From Micavibrio_C sp046294845 (GTDB lineage: Bacteria; Pseudomonadota; Alphaproteobacteria; Micavibrionales; Micavibrionaceae): a stretch of DNA of 64,000 nt. The notes below the pieces were generated by a model. That model was given only the letters and a program-made list of their open reading frames with translations. It searched no databases and was not told the origin of the DNA. This document shows positions 57,875 through 64,000 of this stretch, piece by piece. The stretch spans positions 248,001 through 312,000 of the forward strand of contig JBKBNU010000001.1 in the NCBI GenBank assembly GCA_046294845.1. Direction: 5' to 3'. A program made the translations under genes and the position numbers. Numbering within the stretch: position 1 is the first letter of the stretch; every line of letters begins with the position of its first letter.

Positions 57875-59155
57875 ATGTCGTCGCGTTCCCTTACCAAGTT
57901 AGTATTATTAGCCACTGTCGCTGCGGCGGGCCTCAGTTTTTCTGCTCCTGCAAAGGCAGCCGGTTTTTATATTCAGGAGCAATCTGTAAGCGGTCTGGGT
58001 TCAGCCTTTTCCGGCGCGGTTTCAAATCTGAACGACCCTAGCACCATTTACTTTAATCCTGCCGGCATGACACGCCTGCAAGGCATACAGACACAAGTAG
58101 GCGTTCACCTGATTATGCCGAATTCCGATATCACGGATACAGGTTCAAGTGCGCCGCCTACAGCCACACTCGGTGGCAGTGCCGGTAACCCCTACGAGCC
58201 GACCCCTGTACCGAATGGCTTCGTGTCATACCAAATCAATGACAGCCTTTGGGCCGGTGTTGGTATAACCGCGCCATTTGGTTTGGGCAGCGATTATGGC
58301 ACGAGCTGGTTTGGCCGTTTTGATTCAACCAAAACAGAATTGAAGGTCATCGATATCCAGCCAACGATTGCCTACAAAATGAATGACAAACTTTCATTGG
58401 GTGTCGGCGTTAATATCCAGAAGGCTGAGGCAGATCTGCGTAACCGCGTCATGATCGGTGCCGCTACAGAAGCCAACAGCCAATTGAAGGGTGATGACTG
58501 GGGCTTTGGCTATAGCTTCGGCTTACAGTACCAACCTTGGGAAAGCACTGTATTCGGCGTCAATTATAAATCGGAAGTGCACCAGAATCTGGATGGCCGC
58601 ATTCAGGTCACAACACTGGCCGGAGCTGTCGTAGGGGCCGGAACAACCAGTACACCCGGTAGCGCCAAACTGACAACGCCTGACCATCTGACCATGGGTG
58701 TTGCCCATAAGCTGAATGACAAGCTGACCCTGCAAGGTCAAGCGATATGGTTTGGCTGGAACAACTTCGACAACATCACAGCCTTCCGTAATACAGGGGC
58801 ACAGGCAAGCCGCGTTGAGCAGAACTATCAGACAACATGGGCTTTCGCTCTGGGTGCTGAATATGAAGCCTCCGACGCGTGGACATTCCGTGGCGGTGTT
58901 CAGTTTGATGAAACACCAACCACAGATGAATACCGTACCAGCCGCACACCGGACGGCGATCGTACATGGGCTTCATTGGGTGCCACATACGGTCTGACCG
59001 ATCATATCGATCTTGATATGGCCGCAACCTACATTCATGTAGCCGATGAAGAAATTAACCTGAACCGCACAACAGCGACTGGTACGGCTGTCATCCGTGG
59101 GGATACAGAAGGCCATGTTGGCATTCTGGCACTGGGCATGACATACAAGTTTTAA
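57875..59155 (+). CDS. FadL/OmpP1-family outer-membrane transporter
   Basis: From ATG 57875 (GGAGG upstream) the 426-residue protein has a signal peptide ending near KAAG. The plug region reads GFYIQEQSVSGLGSAFSGAVSN, with NPAG in TIYFNPAGMTRL, the FadL-family signature. The rest alternates barrel strands and ends with MTYKF, an aromatic outer-membrane C terminus. It probably transports long-chain fatty acids or other hydrophobic compounds. A terminator follows. Confidence 0.92.
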   Translation: MSSRSLTKLVLLATVAAAGLSFSAPAKAAGFYIQEQSVSGLGSAFSGAVSNLNDPSTIYFNPAGMTRLQGIQTQVGVHLIMPNSDITDTGSSAPPTATLGGSAGNPYEPTPVPNGFVSYQINDSLWAGVGITAPFGLGSDYGTSWFGRFDSTKTELKVIDIQPTIAYKMNDKLSLGVGVNIQKAEADLRNRVMIGAATEANSQLKGDDWGFGYSFGLQYQPWESTVFGVNYKSEVHQNLDGRIQVTTLAGAVVGAGTTSTPGSAKLTTPDHLTMGVAHKLNDKLTLQGQAIWFGWNNFDNITAFRNTGAQASRVEQNYQTTWAFALGAEYEASDAWTFRGGVQFDETPTTDEYRTSRTPDGDRTWASLGATYGLTDHIDLDMAATYIHVADEEINLNRTTATGTAVIRGDTEGHVGILALGMTYKF

Positions 59156-59172
59156 GAGACAGAACATAAATC

Positions 59173-59203
59173 AAAACACCCGCTGTCATGGCGGGTGTTT
59201 TTT
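59173..59203. terminator. Two-way terminator between FadL and the thioesterase gene
   Basis: CACCCGC/GCGGGTG with AAAA/TTTT flanks on both strands lies between the convergent stops at 59155 and 59231. Confidence 0.8.
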
Positions 59204-59230
59204 ATTATCCGGTTCTATCATCAATCTATA

Positions 59231-59791
59231 TCAGGCAGCTTGTGCTGTGACCGCTTTCAAATGTTCTTCGGCTGTTTGCCATTCACGAATATGTTCCGGC
59301 ATGGCGGGGCTTTCTTTTTGCAAGCCCAAACTGCTCAGAAGTTCTGCTGTCGGCACTGTAGTCTTCAATATAGAATCATAAAAACTGCCCTTAACCACTC
59401 CGATGGCGGCTACGGCGCCATCTTTACTGCCGCCACGGATAATAAAGCGCTGTTCCATGAAAACCCATTTTTCATCCCAGCATACAACTTGTGTCTGCAA
59501 GGTATATTTCTGGAACGGGTTGAGGGGTAGACGCCATCGTACCTGTGCCGCAGACAACACAGGCATGGCTTTGCGCTTCATCATATGGCGCAAAATGCCG
59601 CTGCGCAGAACAAGATCAAACCTGCCCAGATCCATAATAGTGAGGTAGCGCCCGTTATTCATGTGGATGTTGGTATCAAGATCATTGGGCAGGACAACAA
59701 AATCAACTGTTGCGACATCCAGTATGTCTGTAATACGCGGGCGAAAGAAAGAGATGATATAAAGCCAGAGCGTGCGGAAAAAGAGACTCAT
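59231..59791 (-). CDS. Thioesterase-family protein (THEM6-like hotdog fold)
   Basis: The 186-residue protein has VDFVVLPNDLDTNIHMNNGRYLTIMDLGRFDLVLRSG, the signature of hotdog-fold acyl-CoA thioesterases. A hydrophobic N terminus (FFRTLWLYIISFF) may tether it to the membrane. It hydrolyses acyl-CoA or a related thioester. Stop of the SCP2 gene at 59792 directly precedes it, so they form an operon. Confidence 0.85.
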   Translation of the reverse strand: MSLFFRTLWLYIISFFRPRITDILDVATVDFVVLPNDLDTNIHMNNGRYLTIMDLGRFDLVLRSGILRHMMKRKAMPVLSAAQVRWRLPLNPFQKYTLQTQVVCWDEKWVFMEQRFIIRGGSKDGAVAAIGVVKGSFYDSILKTTVPTAELLSSLGLQKESPAMPEHIREWQTAEEHLKAVTAQAA

Positions 59792-60094
59792 CTAATCTTC
59801 CAGAATGGCATTCAGCTTCATGGCCAATCCCATGGAACCGCGCACCTTCAGTTTACCCATCATAAATGCCAGACTGGGGTCCTGCTTGCCTTCAAGGATT
59901 GAATTAAATGTATCCAGCGAGCATTCAAATGTAACATCCGCATCTTCATCGTCAGTATTAATGACAGGCGGATTTTGTGTGGCATCCACAAACAGACGAC
60001 CCTCATCGCCAAAATCAAATTTGACACGGGCCGTCATACCCGCCGCGCGGGACATTTTCTGACGGATGATTTCTGTAACGGATTCGATGCTCAT
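59792..60094 (-). CDS. SCP2 sterol-binding domain protein
   Basis: The 100-residue protein starts at ATG 60094 and shows the SCP2 pattern: VKFDFGDEGRLFVDATQNPPVINTDDEDADVTFECSLDTFNSILEGKQDPSLAFMMGKLKVRG. It binds acyl or other hydrophobic ligands. Adjacent to the thioesterase on the same strand. Confidence 0.9.
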   Translation of the reverse strand: MSIESVTEIIRQKMSRAAGMTARVKFDFGDEGRLFVDATQNPPVINTDDEDADVTFECSLDTFNSILEGKQDPSLAFMMGKLKVRGSMGLAMKLNAILED

Positions 60095-60241
60095 GGCTAT
60101 CATTATACCTTGGTTAGTAAGGACGTATCTATCTGTTTTTAATCAAAAAAGATGAAAGGCGGATTAAGACTTGTCACCGTAATCAGTTTACCATATAACA
60201 AAATTAATCATAAACATCACATAAAACAGGGAAAAGCCACT

Positions 60242-62926
60242 ATGACTGCTGCCGCTGCTATCAAGAATCGTCACGACTATAAAGAACCAGACTTCTTCAT
60301 CCGTAAAGTGAACCTAGAAACGGATATTCGGAATGGACAAACTTTCGTGAAATCGGTGATGAGCATTGAACGCAACGGCAATCATGACCGCCCGCTTGTA
60401 CTGGATGGAAAAAATCTGGAAACATTGGAGGTCGAGCATGACGGCTGGCCGCTCGCCCTCAATACAGGCTATCAGCTGACAGATACCACCCTGACCATTC
60501 CGGTTGCCGATGACAGCTTTACCATTACAACCCTCGTAAAAATAGTACCCGAGGACAATACCGCCCTTGCCGGTCTTTATAAATCAAACGGAATGTGGTG
60601 CACACAATGCGAAGCACAGGACTTCCGCAATATCACATGGTTTATCGACCGTCCGGACAACATGGCATCTTACAAGGTCAAAATCATCGCTGATAAATCT
60701 TCGCCGGTTCTGCTCTCAAACGGCAATCTTGTTGATCAGGGCGACACACCGGATGGCCGCCATTACGCTGTCTGGGATGATCCCGCACCCAAATCCAGCT
60801 ATTTGTTTGCTCTGGTCGCAGCAGACCTTGATCATATCGAAGATACATTTACCACCATGAGTGGTCGCGATGTAACCTTGCGCATATATGCCGAACCGAA
60901 GGATAAAGACAAGCTTGCCTTCGCCATGGACTCTCTCAAGCGGGCAATGCGTTGGGATGAAATCAACTATGGCAGCGAATATGAACTGGACCTGTTCAAT
61001 ATAGTGGCGGTTGATTATTTCAATATGGGTGCGATGGAAAATCGTTCCTTGAATATTTTTAACACGAAATTTGTTCTGGCCCACCCACGCACACAAACAG
61101 ATTCCCAGTTTTTTGACGTAGAGCGTGTAGTTAGTCATGAATTTTTTCATCATAGGACAGGCAATGACGTTACATTGCGCGATTGGCCTGAACTCACCCT
61201 CAAAGAGGGGTTAACCGTTTACCGTGACCAAAGTTTTTCTGCTGATATGGGCTGTGCCAATACTGTCCGGATTGATCAGGCTATTGATTTACGCCATTCC
61301 CAGTTTGCCGAAGATGCCGGACCCAAAGCCCATCCGATTCGTGCTGATGAATATAAGAGCATCAATAATTTTTATACCTCTACAGTGTACGAAAAGGGGG
61401 CTGAAGTTATACGCATGATCAATACCCTGATCGGTAATACGACCTACCGCAAGGCAACAGACCTTTATTTCCAGCGCCATACGGGACAAGCCGTTACCTG
61501 CGATGACTTCGTTCAATGTATGGAAGATGCCTCGAATTATGATATGACCCAGTTCAAGCTATGGTATTCACAGGCTGGAACACCTGTGGTTAATGCCGAC
61601 TGGACGCATGATGCCAAGACCAATCAATTATCACTGACGCTGAAGCAAACAGTTCCACCAACAAATGGCCAGCCCCACAAACTGCCGATGGTGATTCCTG
61701 TGCGCATGGGTATTGTTGATCCCACAGGCAAGGATATAGTCCTGAACAACGATGGTGATACAACAGTGGTTTTGGAGCTGAACAAAGCCAGTGAAACATA
61801 TGTTTTTGACAATGTCCCTGCAGGCTCTGTGCCTTCTTTGCTACGCGGATTTTCGGCACCTGTAATATTGAATGCCCCCCATAGCAATGACCAGCTTCGT
61901 CACCTGATGGCACATGATAGTGATGGATTCAACCGTTGGGAATCCGGCCAGCAGCTTTTAATGAAAGAAATGTTGGCACAGATTGACCAATATGAAGCTG
62001 GCAACCCTGTTAGCGTTTCTCAGGAAATTGTCGATGTCTTCAAAGGTATCCTGACACAATCAGGTAGCAATAAAGAGATGACAGCTCTGATGATGGGATT
62101 GCCCGGTTATAGCGAACTGGCGCAGAAACGCACGGCTATCAATCCGGAGGCGATTGCTACTGTCGAGAAAGCTTTCAAGGATGCTATTCGTACCAATCTT
62201 GCACAGGAACTGCAGGCAACATATGGCGCGCAGGCACCGACATCCGCCTACAGCTATGATGTGGCCTCCGTTGGTCGCCGTGCCTTGCGTAATACAGCGC
62301 TCTACTATTTGAGTGCTGATAAAGACGCCAAAAATCCGGCAACGATAGCCCTTGCTGAAGCGCAATACACCAGTGCTGACAACATGACAGAAAAGGCAGC
62401 AGGTCTTAAAGCCCTGCTGCGTATGGATATCAAAGCACCGGAATCCCAGGCGGCGCTGGCTGATTTTTATCAGGAATATAAAACCGATGCTTCACCGCTC
62501 GATTCATGGTTCACATACAACATTCTGTATGCCGGTGAGGATGCTGTGAAGGCCGCCCAAACCATGAAGCAGCATCCGGATTACCAAAATGCCAGCCCCA
62601 ACCGCATACGTGCTGTGATTGGCGCGGTAGCAGGTGTACCGGAGAGCTTCCACAATAAGGATGGCAGCGGTTACAACTTCATCGCGGACGAGATTATTGA
62701 TCTTGATCCCAAGAACCCGCAAACGGCGGCCCGCTTCGTGGATATGTTCAGCAACCTGCGCAAGATGGCCGAACCCTGGCAGACAGAGATGAAGACAGCC
62801 ATGATTAGGATTGCAAGCCAACCACAGCTTTCGACAGATGTTGGCGAGAAACTTGAAAAAATTCTTGGTGTAGATTACCCGCAAAAGGGTCAAGACCCTG
62901 CGGCCCCGACACCAACCCAGCCATAA
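60242..62926 (+). CDS. pepN: Aminopeptidase N (M1 family)
   Basis: The 894-residue enzyme removes N-terminal residues from peptides. I chose ATG 60242; the frame opens at 60152. Exopeptidase motif GAMEN at 263-267, zinc site HEFFH at 299-303 with Glu322 (LKEGLTV) as third ligand, and the C-terminal ARM-like domain are present. Around the zinc site it reads HHRTGNDVT, where Escherichia coli PepN has HNWTGNRVT. A terminator follows. Confidence 0.95.
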   Translation: MTAAAAIKNRHDYKEPDFFIRKVNLETDIRNGQTFVKSVMSIERNGNHDRPLVLDGKNLETLEVEHDGWPLALNTGYQLTDTTLTIPVADDSFTITTLVKIVPEDNTALAGLYKSNGMWCTQCEAQDFRNITWFIDRPDNMASYKVKIIADKSSPVLLSNGNLVDQGDTPDGRHYAVWDDPAPKSSYLFALVAADLDHIEDTFTTMSGRDVTLRIYAEPKDKDKLAFAMDSLKRAMRWDEINYGSEYELDLFNIVAVDYFNMGAMENRSLNIFNTKFVLAHPRTQTDSQFFDVERVVSHEFFHHRTGNDVTLRDWPELTLKEGLTVYRDQSFSADMGCANTVRIDQAIDLRHSQFAEDAGPKAHPIRADEYKSINNFYTSTVYEKGAEVIRMINTLIGNTTYRKATDLYFQRHTGQAVTCDDFVQCMEDASNYDMTQFKLWYSQAGTPVVNADWTHDAKTNQLSLTLKQTVPPTNGQPHKLPMVIPVRMGIVDPTGKDIVLNNDGDTTVVLELNKASETYVFDNVPAGSVPSLLRGFSAPVILNAPHSNDQLRHLMAHDSDGFNRWESGQQLLMKEMLAQIDQYEAGNPVSVSQEIVDVFKGILTQSGSNKEMTALMMGLPGYSELAQKRTAINPEAIATVEKAFKDAIRTNLAQELQATYGAQAPTSAYSYDVASVGRRALRNTALYYLSADKDAKNPATIALAEAQYTSADNMTEKAAGLKALLRMDIKAPESQAALADFYQEYKTDASPLDSWFTYNILYAGEDAVKAAQTMKQHPDYQNASPNRIRAVIGAVAGVPESFHNKDGSGYNFIADEIIDLDPKNPQTAARFVDMFSNLRKMAEPWQTEMKTAMIRIASQPQLSTDVGEKLEKILGVDYPQKGQDPAAPTPTQP

Positions 62927-62948
62927 GTAATCATTAGTATCCGATACA

Positions 62949-62982
62949 AAAACCCCGCTCTTGAGGCGGGGTTTTTTATCAA
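62949..62982 (+). terminator. Terminator of pepN
   Basis: AAAACCCCGC/GCGGGGTTTT with a 7-nt loop, then TTTATC, 24 bases after the pepN stop. Confidence 0.88.
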
Positions 62983-62995
62983 AATTCAGAGCCTC

Positions 62996-64000
62996 CTAGA
63001 AATTGGCAGCATCCAACTCCATCAGGTTATCGGCCCCCGCCATCGCCTTGCGGAAGTGGGCTTCCGTTTCCGGCAGCATGCGTGCAAAATAGAAGCGCGC
63101 TGTTTTAATTTTGCTATCATAAAAATCGGCACGGTCGCCAGCCCCGTCATTAATTTTCTGCTGGGCAACCTTGGCCATTTGCGCCCACATATAGCCGATC
63201 GCAACCAGAGCAAACATCCGCAGATAATCACTGGAGGCAGCACCCGCTTCATTTGGGTCTTTCAGGCCCTTCATCGCGACACTGGCTGTCAGCTGCTGCA
63301 ACTTGGCAACCGACTTCGCAAGCGGGAAAACGAATTCCTGCAACTGCGGGTCATTCTGGTTCTGCTCGATAAAATCAGTGACCGGATGGAAGAAACGACG
63401 GAGCAGGCGGCCATAACCCTGCCCCATCTTGCGACCGACCAGATCGAGGGCTTGCACCCCGTTGGTGCCTTCATAGATCATGGCAATACGGGCATCGCGC
63501 GTATATTGTTCGACACCATAATCCCAGATATAGCCATGGCCCCCATGGACCTGCATAGCCATGCTGGCGACTTCAAAACCCATATCGGTCTGGTAGGATT
63601 TAATGATCGGGGTCAGGAGCGCCACCAGATCATCGGCGGCTTGTCTTGTTTTCGCATCAGGATGTTTGTGTGAAAGATCAAGATTGATTCCCACCCAATA
63701 GGACAAGGCGCGAGCGCCTTCGGTAAAGGCTTTCGAGGTCAAAAGCATCCGGCGCACGTCCGGATGAACAATAATCGGATCGGCAGGCTTGTCCGGAGCC
63801 TTGGTGCCATCAAGCGCCCGCATCTGCAAGCGTTCGCGTGCGTAGTTCAGACTGTTCTGCATGGCGACTTCGGCAATCCCCAGACCCTGCATCGCCACAC
63901 CCAGACGGGCTGCATTCATCATGGTGAACATGGCTTTGAGCCCCTTGTGCGGTTCACCCACCAGCCAGCCTTTGGCATTATCAAAGTTCATTACACAAGT
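62996..64000 (-). CDS. Acyl-CoA dehydrogenase, N-terminal part cut by window edge
   Basis: The visible 334 residues are the central and C-terminal half of a long acyl-CoA dehydrogenase. The frame continues upstream past 63991 (TCVMNFDNAKGWLVG), so the true start lies outside the window. Landmarks are MMNAARLGVAMQGLGIAEVAMQNSLNYARERLQ, GGHGYIWDYGVEQYTRDARI and MIYEGTNGVQALDLVGRK. The length after the core (over 130 further residues) is typical of the two-domain alphaproteobacterial family with an extra C-terminal part. It acts in fatty-acid beta-oxidation. Confidence 0.93.
   Translation of the reverse strand, partial: TCVMNFDNAKGWLVGEPHKGLKAMFTMMNAARLGVAMQGLGIAEVAMQNSLNYARERLQMRALDGTKAPDKPADPIIVHPDVRRMLLTSKAFTEGARALSYWVGINLDLSHKHPDAKTRQAADDLVALLTPIIKSYQTDMGFEVASMAMQVHGGHGYIWDYGVEQYTRDARIAMIYEGTNGVQALDLVGRKMGQGYGRLLRRFFHPVTDFIEQNQNDPQLQEFVFPLAKSVAKLQQLTASVAMKGLKDPNEAGAASSDYLRMFALVAIGYMWAQMAKVAQQKINDGAGDRADFYDSKIKTARFYFARMLPETEAHFRKAMAGADNLMELDAANF

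Overview
The window reads as a chromosomal segment of an alphaproteobacterium of roughly 50 percent GC. The best evidence is a block of lineage-typical neighbours: accB-accC-aat facing a minus-strand DUF2155-mlaD-NDUFA12 group, clpS-clpA, a phasin, and class Ia nrdA/nrdB with NrdR boxes. I cannot name the genus; a Micavibrio-like lineage is only a guess. I see no tRNA, rRNA, insertion sequence, prophage or CRISPR. Gene density is high and most genes are housekeeping, so the unusual content lies in individual proteins and control sites.

Layout. 0-4.4 kb: an exosortase-type acyltransferase cut by the left edge, a BaiN-type flavoprotein, a methyltransferase and three His/Cys- or His/Asp-rich small proteins. 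4.4-12.1 kb: guaA divergent from a purine-salvage operon (deaminase, gpt, purine nucleoside phosphorylase) that runs into metF-metE. 12-21 kb: a kinase-like protein, an RsmB-type methyltransferase, an old yellow enzyme, a very long methyltransferase with two Nudix-like repeats, and a string of small genes ahead of guaB. 21-31 kb: rlmE, an M48 protease, two DsbA-like proteins, aroQ, accBC, aat, DUF2155-mlaD-NDUFA12. 31-36 kb: a pseudopilin-like protein, clpA-clpS and a phasin. 35-43 kb: two PBP5-type carboxypeptidases, a second pseudopilin-like protein, a Cys-rich exported protein, FlgO-like and other lipoproteins, and hldE. 43-52 kb: a membrane-anchored LapG-type protease with an N-terminal MshEN-like domain, pyk, nrdA, a histidine phosphatase, amt and nrdB. 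52-64 kb: small exported and membrane proteins, phoH, a Tat-exported EreA/ChaN-like protein, SCO, FadL, a thioesterase, an SCP2 protein, pepN and a truncated acyl-CoA dehydrogenase.

How the parts fit. The purine genes make a closed route: the phosphorylase frees bases, the deaminase could give xanthine, Gpt makes XMP, GuaA makes GMP, and GuaB (12 kb away) feeds XMP from IMP. Aat, ClpS and ClpA together form the bacterial N-degron pathway within 6 kb. nrdA and nrdB are 2.7 kb apart, yet each has its own pair of NrdR-like boxes 32 bp apart; nrdA also has two DnaA boxes and nrdB a Fur-like palindrome.

The most interesting candidate is the 328-residue protein at 43045-44031. An N-terminal segment matches the two-motif c-di-GMP-binding MshEN pattern with the exact 5-residue spacer. 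It is followed by one membrane segment and a LapG-type cysteine protease with its Cys-His-Asp triad intact. This could be a one-protein form of the LapD-LapG c-di-GMP switch. Second are the methyltransferase with duplicated degenerate Nudix-like domains (15399-17645) and the paralogous pseudopilin-like pair (30927-31679 and 38152-38868).
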